Source of the DNA: Centroberyx gerrardi
Lineage: Eukaryota; Chordata; Actinopteri; Beryciformes; Berycidae
Length of the DNA stretch: 64,000 bases
Direction of reading: 5' to 3'
NCBI RefSeq assembly: GCF_048128805.1
Contig: NC_136008.1
Span: 19,069,072 to 19,133,071 of the forward strand
The notes beneath the pieces are model-generated. The model did not search any database. It was given only the letters and a program-made list of their open reading frames with translations, and had not been told where the DNA came from. The position numbers and the translations under genes were made by a program. Shown piece by piece: positions 45,990 to 57,925 of this stretch; the stretch's first letter is position 1, and each line of letters starts with the position of its first letter.

Positions 45990-46816
45990 ACACAGTCACA
46001 CCCCACCCAGGGTGCCTGTGGAGTTCCGGGCCGTGGGGCAATTAGCAGTAATGGCAGGAAGCTCGTTAGTGTTATCTGCTGCCATGGCGGCCTCCACTGG
46101 CACCCACAGACCCTGGACCAGTCACGTAGAGAGGGGAGGGGGGGCAGAGCCCGGGGCAAATGCCCTAATCCACATTATTCACCTGGGCGCCATCTTAAAT
46201 TAGAAATGAGACTAGGGTGGGGAAAGGAAGTGCTCCTGAGTACCTACTGTATATACTCACATGTTGTGTCTGTTGAGAATTAGTAAAATTACCATTTAAC
46301 ATCAAAATTTCCAAAAATAACAGATCAATAAATTCTTTAATTATAATATCACATCGTTTGAGATTAAATAGTTTGGTGCCGATGTTTCCTTGCTTGATTT
46401 TGAATCAAAGTCAATAAGCAAACCACTATTTCAAAAAGATTGGTTAAAAACAGGTAGTAATGGGTTTTGGAATCGCAATAATGGATTCTTCTTTTTGTTT
46501 GATTTATTTTGGTTATTGAAGTAACACAGTAAAATGAGAGAGTCTACACAGAAATCATTTTCAGATACTTTCAGTAGTTCATGCAATTTGTAACCACAAA
46601 AAGGCTTCAAATGAATTTGCACAAACAATTCCTCAAGTTTACTCTTTGTTGATTTATGTATTTTTGGTAACAAAAATTGTATAATGCACAGTCATTTTGC
46701 TTATGAAATGAGGCCCTTGGCTGCAGTTACGATATCTCTCTATTCTTTCAACAGCACGCCTCTCTTCCTGTACGCATGATGCTACGCCCAACCACAAGGC
46801 TAGGGCGAATGCTTAG

Positions 46817-46820
46817 TGTG

Positions 46821-46851
<31 letters not shown>

Positions 46852-46863
46852 TGGGGGGGGGGG
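46817..46863. repeat. (GT)n / poly(T) / poly(G) compound tract
   Basis: GT repeats run into about 18 T residues and then about 11 G residues. Confidence 0.9.
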
Positions 46864-47499
46864 TACGGTGTGTGTAGCGGTGGAGGGCGTAAGATGCTGT
46901 CGTCAGGGAGGACCAAAAAAGACTAAACAAAATAAACAGCAGAAATCCCTGAATGAGGCTCAGACTCAACATCAGTCACGTAGGTATCCATCATGCAACA
47001 AACGCAAACTCAGCAGGAAACAGACAGGCAGACACACAAAGCACTTTTAACAAATTAAATTTATCACAAAGTACTTTACAAAACAACAAGGATGCACACA
47101 AATACAATTACAACTAGAGAGAAATTTCCCCACAAAGACTGTTGGGAATATCACATCACACTAAAATTTGATATCCATTTCTCCAGAGTAATGAAGACCA
47201 TTTTATGCCTCCTGTCACCCACCTTTGGGTGCCAAAGTGTATGAGGTATTGCTAGGATTGTACTTGAAACACATCAGTTTGGAGGAAAAAAAGTGATATT
47301 TTTTGCTGCGGTTTAAAACTAGTATTTGCATGCCCAAAGCTGTCTCCCTGTTCTTACATTATATTCCCAAATCCTCCAGTCAAGTCAGCCTATACAGAAG
47401 TTTTTGTTGTTGTTTTTGTTCGTTTAAGGCATTTTTCTTCTGTAAAATTACAAGCAGCCTATTTCAGAGCTTCTGTAATAATATTTGCTGAAGTAGTAA

Positions 47500-47501
<2 letters not shown>
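46864..47501. other. intergenic, nothing recognised
   Basis: No gene or firm repeat boundary seen. Confidence 0.35.

Positions 47502-47566
<65 letters not shown>
47502..47566. repeat. (GT)n(GA)n compound microsatellite
   Basis: GT repeats followed directly by GA repeats. Confidence 0.93.
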
Positions 47567-47569
<3 letters not shown>

Positions 47570-47689
47570 TGTTTTTCTATGAAATCCCCTCGCAATTACT
47601 TCATTACTCCCCCAGGCAGTTGTTATAAATAAAAATGTGTCTCAGTCAACTCAAGAGGTTAATTAAGATAAGATCCAATAAAAAAAACT

Positions 47690-47740
47690 GAGGCATTTAG
47701 CTGGAGCGCTTATCTAGTGTGGCTTACAATCAGGCAGCAT
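47690..47740 (-). repeat. LINE/SINE 3'-tail fragment
   Basis: Inverted, it reads GTAAGCC...GATAAGCGCTCCAGCTAAATGCC, the widespread fish L2-related tail also seen at 53065-53110. Confidence 0.5.
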
Positions 47741-47997
47741 GGTGGCCTGGTGGTTACAGAGGTTACAGAAGAAGTGCCTTAAACATCCAACCAAACTCCA
47801 CAAAAACCAAACAGTTTAATTCTTAAATCGTGGTAATGTGGGAAATACAAAACAAAATGGATCTCATTTTCAATCTCATTCAGTTTGTTTGTGATACGGG
47901 ACATTCACTATTGAAACCACATATGTCATCATTCACCAAGCATGCCAATCATATCCCAACCTCATCCCAAACTGGACTCTGCCTTGTGTTTGATACC

Positions 47998-49010
47998 TCT
48001 AGCATTTTGACTAGTCATAATGTAATTAGAGATATCTTAAATTAGCATTTGGACTAGTCATAATGTAATTAGAGATATCTTAAAGGATAAGGCTGGTGTT
48101 TTTTAATGCATTGCTTACCGTCAACAAATCCTATGAAAATAACAAAATCAGCAATGATTTTGTTTTGCCAACAAGTCTCGTCCATGTAGCCGGTGCCCAA
48201 TGAAGCCATGTCCCAGCAGCCATAGAACTCCATTGTATTAAAAAAACGATTAAAAACACGTCAAAGAGCCATGCCGTTGCTTTGGGCAACATATTTCATC
48301 ATCACCATGCACCAGGCCAGCCGACTTTTTCCTCAAACAACTTAATAAGCCAGCTGTAAACACTTTGCGATCTCAGGAAAGTAGTTCCGTACCACCGAAA
48401 ATAGTCCCCGGCGTAATGAAGAATTTGTTCCCATTTGAATTTGATTTGGTAATAACGACAACAGCCTGACTTTTCGTGGTAACAGTTAGCGATTTTTAAA
48501 ATTGAAACTATGTCTTTGTGAGCTGTATTTCAAGGTGTTTAGCTTACAATTGGAGCCAATGACTTCCGGGTTGACGGCTAAAAACGATACGTGGGAAGTC
48601 AGAAAGTACCGGGAGTAGAGCAAACGCATTGTTGATTTTGTTATTTTCATAGTTCATTGTTGACGGTAAGCAATGCATTAAAAAACACCAGCTTTATCCT
48701 TTAAATTAGCATTTTGACTAGTCATAATGTAATAAAAGATATCTTAAATTAACATTTTGACTAGTCATAATGTAATTAGAGATATCTTACATTAGCATTT
48801 TGACTAGTCATAATGTAATTAGAGATATCTTAAATTAACATTTCGGTTTGTCATAATGTAATGAGAGATATCTTAAATTAGCATTTTGACTAGTCATAAT
48901 GTAATTAGAGATATCTTAAATTAACATTTCGGTTTGTCACAATGTAATGAGAGATATCTTAAATGCTAATTTGCAATATCTCATTACATTATGACTAGCC
49001 AAAACGCTAC
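47998..49010. repeat. 43-bp minisatellite, expanded array (interrupted by a MITE)
   Basis: About eight direct units and one inverted unit of the ATTAGCATTTTGACTAGTCA type, each ending GAGATATCTTAA. A subset carries TTTCGGTTTGTCA instead of TTTTGACTAGTCA, forming a higher-order alternation near 48820-48950. Confidence 0.85.
48084..48700. mobile_element. MITE with ~74-bp inverted termini and TTAA target duplication
   Basis: The ends AGGATAAGGCTGGTG and, complemented, AGGATAAAGCTGGTG extend into about 74 bp of near-identical inverted sequence. TTAA flanks both sides (48080-48083, 48701-48704). Uninterrupted minisatellite units read ATCTTAAATTAGC at this point, giving the empty site. TTAA duplication points to piggyBac- or Kolobok-type mobilisation. 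No coding capacity. Confidence 0.9.
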
Positions 49011-49439
49011 TTTAAGATATTTCAGATATCTGTAATGAGAACTAGTGGAACTACCACTACTAGGCCTATACTGCTGCAGCAGCTGTAGTAGTAGCAGCAG
49101 CAGCAGCAGCAGCGTTGTTGCTTGCCACTACTGACTACGACCACCTGGCTTAACGGTACTGCTGCAGCAGCAGGAGCAGCAGCGGCAGCACCCACCCCCT
49201 TTATCCCTGGTAAAGCTCTTACTGTAGACTTTGACAAGGGCATACGACCTGATAAGATAAGATAAGAAAGCATTAATGCCCTTGGGGAAATTCAGGAAAA
49301 GTAGCTGGTGAAGCTACTTTTATTAGCTTTTTTTTTTTCTAGTTAATTTTGATAGTTTGGACTGGGTGACGGGTTTGCATCTCTTTGTACCAACCACCAG
49401 CTCTTCAACGAAATGCCATTGTTAACCACTTAAGACCAC

Positions 49440-49735
49440 TCCTTTGGAGTGGCTGGCAGGTTGGCTTCAGCAGGACGCGAACCATACCTCAATAGCGACC
49501 GCCAGACCACCTTTTGTAGGCTCCTGGCTGGCAGGCTTGCTTCAGCGGGAGGCGAACCGCGTCTGTTCGTACCAACCACCAGCTCTTCAACGAACCGCCA
49601 CTGCTAACCGCCAGACCACACCTTTGGAGCGGCTGGCAGGTTGGCTTCAGCGGGACGCGAACGGCGCCTCTCCGTACCGACCACCACCTCTTCAACGAAC
49701 CGCGTTTGCTAGCCGCCACGCCACCTGGTGCAAAC
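49440..49735 (-). repeat. imperfect GC-rich tandem units, copy 2
   Basis: Three units share GGCTGGCAGG.TGGCTTCAGC, GAACCGC and CCAGCTCTTCAACGAA, spaced about 72 and 108 bp. They are inverse to 7760-8015. Confidence 0.65.
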
Positions 49736-49846
49736 TATCAAAATGAACTAGAAAAAACTGGTCTGAAATGAGGACCGTGTAAAAAGGTTCCCAAAGAGAG
49801 CCTCTTGCCGCGGTCCAAGCAATAGCTGTACCAGCACCCAGGGGAG

Positions 49847-49877
49847 CATACCTTACCACACAGTGTGGTAAGGTATG
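49847..49877 (-). other. hairpin, 14-bp perfect stem
   Basis: Arms 49847-49860 and 49864-49877 pair perfectly around a 3-base loop. It is homologous in place to 7415-7451 but with different inner pairs. Confidence 0.85.
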
Positions 49878-50497
49878 AAGCTGAAGACCTCAAGCGGTGC
49901 CTTTTATGCCCTGAGCTGCTGTGACCAAACATGTGAATTCTGATTGTGATGTCATCAGTGCAGCTGGTAGATTGGTAGAGCAGAGTCCAGCTCCATCCTA
50001 TGATGTCATAATCAGTTAGAATGGCGAAGCGAAGCCGTGTTCTGATTGGTTACAATTTAATGCCCAAAATGAGTTTGGATTATTTGAAATGATATTTAGC
50101 CTATTACGTAGAACTTTATTTCTATTTGGAGTAGGCTTGTAGATGCATGCATTTACAAGTCAAACTTTTCAAGATGAATGGATGCAAAATAAGTCAAAAT
50201 TTATGTGCAATTGGATGTCACATGCTTCTTAGGTAGGTGTGTGTGTGTGTGTGATATAGACCTAAATGTTGTCTAACAGCCTTGAAGCATAAACACACCG
50301 CCAAGCCTCCAGCCGGTCCAGCTGCACTGGGATGAAAGCGGCGAACAACTCAGAGAAATTAGAGAAATTGTGCGGCTGAGTTCAGAAAATCAATAAAACA
50401 TAATAAATGTATATGAATAGAGTTAAGCTGTCCAAGTAGTCCATTATGTCCAACAATGTCTGATAGGAAATAATTGCAATATTTGTGTGAAGAATTC

Positions 50498-52740
50498 ACA
50501 CAAATATTGTCTCCTTTTTCTTTATGAGCACTGCATTTAGTGAGTATCATCCAGCTAAGATGCAGAGCACTAATTATATACTGGTGGGGCAGGGGGGTCT
50601 GAGTACAGACAGTCAAACCTTTTCAATAAATTTCAAAATGTAACTGTTTTTTTTTGGTCCTTCATTCTCGCCACCTATCACCTCGCCTCCTTAAAGCCAC
50701 AACCTGTAATCCAAATGTAAACAAAGGGAAGCCCCACCACCTAAAACTAGGAACTAAAGCTTGTCTTGGGGTTGGACAAATGTTATCACTCTCAAATTGA
50801 ATGAGCGAGCTCTAGATAGAAGGAATGGCAGTTTGTAATAGCTAAATCTGAGTTTCAGATTACTTTGAACCTGTAAAAGGTTTACGTTTGTATTGTTTGT
50901 GCGTACCGAGAGGTGGGGGGCCCAATAGGACATGTGTGCCCAGGGGCCCTGTGGTTGGTTAATCCGGCCCTGCCAAAACTGCAGACTATAAAGTAAATCA
51001 ACATTTATGAATCCTATACTTCCAAGTGACCACAATTTAATGCTAAGAACTAGAGAAAATTTAAAATTTTATCCACACAGCCAACAAGGTGGAAATTATT
51101 AGAGTGAAAATGTTTTCTATCAGCAATAACTGAGTTGCCTGCTGTGACTCTTAGAGAAAATTACATAAACCTTCATTCATAAATTCTTGTTATTGCTTTG
51201 TTTTCCCCGTTTCTCTCGACAAAGTTAATTCAAAGACAATTGACTGAAAATACAATCCATAGACATCCAGGCAGCCAGCTGTAATGATGTGTGCTAAATG
51301 AGAGGCTGCATGTGTTTGGATGAAAACATCCTTTACGGAAATTCTGCAAAAATGGCAGCCGCTGGCAAACTGCTCGTAGCCTCCTGCAGTGTTTGTATGT
51401 CCAGTCATTCACTCATGTGATAGCATGCAAAATAAACTGTAAGTCAAATAAACAGGCCCACATTCTGGTAAATGTCTATTGTTTGTATTGCTGTGCGGGC
51501 ATGGGGTCAAATGACTTCCCCTTCAGTTCAAAATGTCAGTGGAAACTGTAACAGCAGATAACAGGTTGGATATGACGACCCCATTACAAACGTTTCTAAT
51601 TTTGAAGTAAATCCAAGTATAGAGTTAAACGTCTTGTATATAGAAGGTGGAAATGAATTGCAGTGACCTCTGAATGCAGAGCTACAGTATATACTATAGG
51701 AGCAGCTTCCAGGTGCTACAACTCGGCCCTTCCATTGAAAGGGTTTTGTACTCAACAAATTCAGACTAAATTATCAAAGATCATAGGAATAACATATGTA
51801 ATTTCTGTTTTAGGCTGGAGTTTAACCTTAGGTCCAAACTCAGTATCTCAGGTCCAAGCTCAGTAAGCATGTTCTTGTCATGTAGTATTGATAGTAGTAG
51901 TCCTATAGTTTAAGAAATGCTTCTCTAAAGCATTCCTATGGAGAAAAGTAATTTAAGTTGCTCCTCCCCTTGCCCTTCTGTCTATCTATCTGTCTTTCAA
52001 CAAAAAGCGTTCATTAGTCCAAGCACATATGTAAAGATTTGCTTATTTTGTACACAAGCTGATTGCAGGCCAGCCTTCCATCTGCCTTCCTACTATTGTT
52101 GTTGCTGATTGTATTTTGAACTTCATGCCCATCTGCAACCAGAGTGGCTTCAGATGACAGCATAGATGATGGACTGATGACGATGGAATGATTGAACAAC
52201 CACACTCAGACTCTTTAATAATAACTTTACTAACTTTATTTTTAGACAGAAGAGTTGTTTCCCAATTAGCACTTAAGACATAAAAACATTTGAGGAAATG
52301 GCATCACACATTTGAAATAGCAAGTCTATTTAAATGGATTTGAAGACGAGATCTTAATGGTAAACTGCTTAAGAGTCTAGATGCTCTCACAGCAGAGGTT
52401 TTATTAACGCCTCAGATTTTAAAACTTTATTCCTCAGCGCCTCCATAACTTACCATGATGCATGCAGCATGTGCCTCTTTCCAACTAGATCAGTTAACAT
52501 TTCCCTCAGTTACTGTACTGGAGAAGACATGAAAAATGATGTAATTACAATCGTGAGCTCTTTAGCACTTAGTTCTCAGATAGTCTCTACGCTTGTTGTT
52601 GCTGCATGTATTTTAACCTGAGTGATGTATCATCTGCAGTGCATCTGCAGCTGGATCTGGCAGAGTGGGTTTAGATGTTCTTGATGTTCAGATGACAGAT
52701 CTGATGAGAGACTTAATGACGACGCTCATGGTTGTTTAGA
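50498..52740. other. intergenic with a hAT end fragment
   Basis: At about 50900-50972 the sequence ...GGTTAATCCGGCCCTG looks like one hAT terminus (CAGGGCCGGATTAACC on the minus strand). No partner end was found. No gene recognised. Confidence 0.4.
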
Positions 52741-52759
52741 CTAGCGAGCCATTTGATCA

Positions 52760-53115
52760 GAGACGTGACGCTGGCTGAAAACTCATCTTTTCAAGAAGTA
52801 CCTCACGTCTCCCTCGCCTCTGAATGACGTCCCCTCTCCACTCGCTCTCTTAACAAAATCCCTTCTATGTCTCACCTTAGCTCTATTTCTGTTCCTAGTA
52901 CTTCGCTCTTCCATGATCATTCTAGGGTCACAGGAATATTGTCAGAGCACTATGTCCCTGACCTTTGCACTCATTTTTATTTGTTAGACCTTTTCACTCC
53001 TTATTTGTAGCTGCAGTTCATTTTGGCGATCTAAGAAGTGAAGTTTATTCTACTGCTGCACTCATTGCAAGTCGGTCTGGATAAGAGCATCAGCTAAATG
53101 CAATGTAAAATGATA
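52760..53115 (+). pseudogene. LINE 3' end with L2-type tail
   Basis: A short frame WLKTHLFKKYLTS is the C-terminal end typical of fish L2/CR1-like LINEs. It is followed by a UTR-like stretch and the tail GGTCTGGATAAGAGCATCAG then CTAAATGCAATGTAA. 5'-truncated. Confidence 0.7.
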
Positions 53116-53754
53116 GAAGCCCCATTTATACAACAGAAAATCTGATTTTTAACTCGTCACATCCCAGACCTAGTCTTTTGTTGTCATGTGAAAACCTTGT
53201 AACTCCAATTTTGGTGATTTTCATGTTTTTATTTCAGTTGAAGGATGCTTCATTCTCCTCTAGGAGTTGAAAAAATTATATGACCTTTGGTCTCGTGAAA
53301 CCCTTTAAAACCCCTCTGGATAAACTGAAAAATGCATCCTTCTACAGATGTGCAGATGAAGGATTTGATGATGGCATGAAGTATGGTTGTTTAGACAACT
53401 GAGCTCTCTAATCTGACAAATTACTCAAACAGATAGACAGACGGACAGATGGACAGAGAGAGAGACAGATGAGCAGGTAGACAGACAGGTATCTATCATG
53501 TAGCGTATCATCTGTCTTCACTAATGCATTATCTGATCCTTTATGGCACAATAGGCCAGGAGGAGGACAGAGGCAGGAAGTAGTCCAGGTCACTAACGTT
53601 ATCAGCTAAAGAAACGTGGAGGTGCAGCTAAACGCTGGACCGGTCCAGAATAGACTCAACACAGTGAAACACAAACATGCACACACATATGGTGTACACA
53701 CTGCGGTGTTTGTTTATGGGTTGTTTATGTGACAACAATGGCTGGCGTAAACAG

Positions 53755-53769
53755 AGGTCATGATGACCT
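53755..53769. promoter_or_regulatory. perfect palindromic oestrogen-response-type element
   Basis: AGGTCA TGA TGACCT is a perfect inverted AGGTCA pair with a 3-bp spacer, the consensus for oestrogen receptor dimers; flanking G and C extend the symmetry to 17 bp (53754-53770). It is about 8 kb upstream of the NCAM-like gene and 14 kb downstream of the sulfotransferase. Site recognition only; no evidence of use. Confidence 0.6.
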
Positions 53770-55070
53770 CGGGCGTCTCCCTTACTGTCCTCTCCATGTA
53801 TAAATATGTGCTGGTTAAATATAGAGAGCAGCTGTATCGCTGTCACTTTCACATAGATAACAATAGAGAAAGGACAGAAGGGAAATATTCCTTTTGTTTA
53901 AAACCCGGTCTGTCACTATTTTAGTAACAGTGATGATGTCACGGATGTGAGCACAACCATGGCACTGGGTGTGAGGTCACAGTACTTGAAACATCCTAAC
54001 TGTAGTAATAGTACTACACCAATGCCATATCATAGAAGAAACATAGTATTGTCATACCGTAGTACTTGTCTTACCATTATCATATCATTTGTTGCACTGA
54101 AGCACTGTACTAGACTACCATTGTACTTGCAATACTTAAAGTGATGTTGAACTTTGGTAGTACCTTGGGTTGTGTCGCTTCCTGGCCATAATATAACCCC
54201 AAAATGTTATCTGTTGCTGTAGTAGAGGAGATTGGAGAATTGCGTTTTTCCCACGACGCAGCCGAGGGCATCTGGAGCCAAACTCAGGTCAGGCAGAGAT
54301 GATGCGCTTCGTCAGATGGCCTCTAGGGGGTCAAAAGTTGATCAGTGTATAGAAAATTGCCTGGTGTGCGCATCATGTCATGTTTGTCATGTGGAGATGC
54401 ACAGGCAGCAGACCATAGAGATAAAACTGTTTAATCTCTATGCAGCAGACCAGCAGCATTGAACGCCCAACAGAGTCTCCGATTTGAAAACAAAAGTGAA
54501 ACTTAACATTCCACAATTTGCTCCAAACTTGCCTGGGATTTGTAGACTGTAACACGTCTTCTGCTGCCCTACAAACTTTAATGGTAGGTAATGTTATTAT
54601 CCTGTGGAATTTAAGTAACGTTAGTGGAATTAAGTAATTTAACCGTGCTGCAGTGTTTCAGTTGAACATTGTGTGGCAAAACATGTCTCAAAATCACACT
54701 TCTAACACATAAATGAACATGCATGCATATTTATAAAAACTAGTCATACTGCTGAATTTTTGATTGAATCGCTTTCTTAATGTTTAATAAACCTTTCAGT
54801 TTGAACAAGTGTAACACCAAAATCTGGTCGGAGGAAACTTATGCCAATGGAACGAAGAAAATAATATCTTTACCAATAATTGTAAATAAAAAAAGTGAGA
54901 GACTCGTTTTTTATATATTGGCAGAATCTGCTTTGTCAAAGTCCTGTCTCCCACCTTCTGTCGCCTATTTATAGACTTAAACTTAAAGAGACTTAAACTT
55001 AATTTTGTAGAACACTCTTTAGTAAGCCACGCCTGTTTTGTGAAGATAGTGCGTGCCAGGGAAACATGCT
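53770..55070. other. intergenic, nothing recognised
   Basis: No exon, RNA gene or complete mobile element seen. Confidence 0.35.
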
Positions 55071-55077
55071 CCACAGC

Positions 55078-55088
55078 ACACACACACA

Positions 55089-55137
<49 letters not shown>

Positions 55138-55237
55138 CACACACGTGTGGCACCGCTGTTTGCTTTACGTCAACAGCTGGGTGGAGGGTATGCCTCTGGG
55201 CAACACAGCTCGGTGGAGGGTATGCCTCTGGGCAACA

Positions 55238-55272
<35 letters not shown>
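55078..55272. repeat. paired (CA)n tracts around a tandem duplication
   Basis: (CA)n at 55078-55136 and 55238-55272. Between them a segment containing GGTGGAGGGTATGCCTCTGG then GCAACACA occurs twice in tandem (about 55180-55207 and 55211-55238). Confidence 0.9.
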
Positions 55273-56150
55273 GTAGGCACACAAACCATCCTGGGGTCAC
55301 GCCAGCAGGCTAAGCGCTGATTATTATCTTTATGTGTAAGCACCAAGTATTTCCTGTATGTTGTTGTTACAGTAATACTATAGAATGACGACATGAAAGC
55401 ACTGTAGCGGGGTCAGTGGCAGGGTTATCACAGGGGCATCTCTCTGCACTGAGGTTTGGGTTTTTTAAATTATTTTCCACTAGGGTTTCTATCTGTTTTT
55501 AACTTTGATTTGAATTAGTTCTTGCCAGCAGTTAAGTTTAAGTTTTGCTTCCATGTTTATTCATCTATGTGGAAATACTCCATATACTCCACTATACCAG
55601 TATCTACTCTCCTCGGAAGTGAGTTGGCACACTGCGTAGTAGACAGGTGCCAGTAGTGAGGATAAAAGAGTGAAACAATGAGAAAAGCGATAATATGTTT
55701 TGCCTCCATAACGCCCCCTGTGTTACATTAAACATTACAATTGAAGTATATTACTCGCTACAAAAAAGCTTTGTAGCTTTTATCAGCTTATTTTTGTTTA
55801 CAGATTTCACAGCCTCTTTCAAAATTTTAACCATCTCTTTCACACTAATCTAACTGCAACCTCAACAGCAATTATCTTTTAAACAGTGGCACATGAGCAA
55901 ATCTGCTTTTATTGTTTTCTTATTATTTTTATCTCATATTGCCTGTGTTTTTGCTTATTTTGCCAAGCTCATGTTTAAGCTTATCTGTCCCATGGAATTG
56001 CGGTAGACGATAACAATTTCCGAATCTTCGTAAAGTTTGGAATTTGGCTGCAGTTGATTGGTGGGTGCTTTGCTGAGATTTGCTGTGGTTGAGGTTCCAG
56101 TTTGAATAGTTACATAAGCCAATGGGCCAAGCTTATCTATGTGCTAAAGA
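55273..56150. other. intergenic, nothing recognised
   Basis: AT-rich; no gene or firm repeat boundary seen. Confidence 0.35.
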
Positions 56151-56179
56151 TACTTTAGGACACTCACACACACACACAC

Positions 56180-56650
56180 TGTCAGGGAAAAAATGATCCC
56201 CTCAGTACCTGGGTTAATATGCTGAATCAGAAGTCTCTGTGAATACAAGTCTTTATTCATGCATGCATGGAGAGAAGCACATAAGGTCAGTAGTTCTCTG
56301 AAAAGGATTCTCAGAGTTGCAGTTTTTATACAGTGAGACAAACAAGTCTATGGCACACTTGAGGGTAGCAAAACACAGGATCTGTGTAACAATGTTTCTT
56401 CCTTTGACGTATTAAAAACTGTCACTTCCACGGGAGTAAAACACATTATTTTCTGCTAAGTCTGCTAAGATAAGCACTTTGTGCCAGACACCTGCTCGAT
56501 GGGACAAACAAAGTTCACCAAGAGGTCTCCTTCTCAGGGACTTTCCAATATAAAAAACACACAGATACATTTCACAGGATATAACAAGTTTAGCAATCAC
56601 ACGTCCTTAAATTATTCATCCTTCATTATGACAATAGGTCATAAGGGACA
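56180..56650 (-). mobile_element. solo LTR-like sequence
   Basis: Bounded by TGTCAGGG and GGGACA. On the minus strand a TATAAAAA (56333-56340), then TTCAGAGAACT, TGTGCTTCTCTC and AATAAA (56252-56257) follow in the order promoter, R, poly(A) signal, about 75 bp of U5-like sequence. The adjacent CA run hides any target duplication on the left. It shares the R-like words with 16548-16811. Confidence 0.5.
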
Positions 56651-57234
56651 TTTACTTAAATGCTGCAATCATAATGAAATGCAATATTTTTCCCACAACA
56701 CACACACACACACACACTCACACACACAGGTTTGTTGCGTTAACACCAAGGGCAGCAGAGTGAGGGTGTGTCTACTGGAGTCACGAGAGTCTGTCTATGT
56801 CTCTCTCTACTTCCTGCCTGTCTCGTCCTCGTGTCCCCAGCTGTGTGTTTACTGTATACTGACTGTATACTGTGTGTGTGCAGCTGTGTATTGTGGAAGC
56901 ATGTGTGTCTATACTGTATATATTATCTTTGTGGCTGTGCATTGTTTGTGTAGTTACTGTGTGTGTGTGTGTGTGTATAAATTGTTTTTGTGTCTGTGTA
57001 TTATATATTGTATATAGTGTGTATTGTGTATCGTCTATGTATTTGTCATCAGAATTGGAATCAGAATCATTTTAATCACCAAGTACAAGATATGAATGGC
57101 ACAGAGACGTAAGGACAAGTTACTTAAAGGGTTTCACAGCTGACACAACATGACAACCTCACATGATGCAAAGGGACAGTGTGAGACTAGACAGAACATT
57201 ATACATATAGACACATGCAACTTACCAAGGCAGC

Positions 57235-57300
57235 TGGGTGGCATAGTGAGCAGGGAGTCCGGCTTTCAAGCGGAGGACCTGGATTCAAGTCGTGTGTCAC
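57235..57300 (+). mobile_element. tRNA-derived SINE head fragment
   Basis: GGGTGGCATAGTGAGCAGGG (A-box-like) and GACCTGGATTCAAGTC (B-box-like) at suitable spacing. Confidence 0.5.
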
Positions 57301-57891
57301 CATAAAATCACCATAAAGAAGAAATGAAATAAGCTATTGCGATTTTACCTGTTGTAGAAAAAAATATACACTTTATATTTCTATATAGAAGATGAGCTTT
57401 GGTCCCATTGTCTTATATCGAGGTGTGTGGAGTTTTGATGAACAGAAAATCTTCACTTTCCACTATCTCCAAATGCTTTTTCATGCAGATAGTAGACGCA
57501 CCACTGGCAAACACAGGTTACACAGCACAATTATATTCTTACCTCTTTCTTCTTTGAAACAGGTAGTAAAATGCCACAAATCAAACCTTTTGTTTCACAC
57601 ATTTGTCTCGTTTGATTAATTATTTAGAGGCACTACAGATATTGGGCACTTTGTCTGGCGTTATTGTTAAACTTGTCCCAGTCTGTCCTCTCTTCCTTTC
57701 AGCAATATGCAATATTCAAGTTATGAAGTTACTTGCGCAAAATCTAAAATTGATTTTGTCTGCGTCTGTGCACGTGTGTGTGTATTATCTAAACCTAGTG
57801 TGGTGGTTTGGCACTGAAACAACCTATTGTTCTCAGCATTTTGTTTGTTTATTGGTCAGAAAGACAAAGAGAGGAACACAGAATGGTCAGC

Positions 57892-57925
<34 letters not shown>

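Larger units (their letters stand above)
47875..50497 (-). repeat. long composite repeat, copy 2 (inverted partner of 6149-8666)
   Basis: The reverse complement follows copy 1 from CAAACTGAATGA at its far end to GAATTCTTCAC at 50497. Differences: it lacks the Tc1-like insertion, carries a 617-bp TTAA-flanked MITE (48084-48700), has an expanded 43-bp minisatellite, a shorter CA tract, and no tRNA-Asp head on its SINE-like tail. The promoter-like module (about 49900-50055), hairpin (49847-49877) and GC-rich tandem units are retained. Confidence 0.8.

Noticed and set aside
54796-55394. Several overlapping CVCVC/HTHTH frames
   Set aside because: Dinucleotide-repeat translations on both strands.
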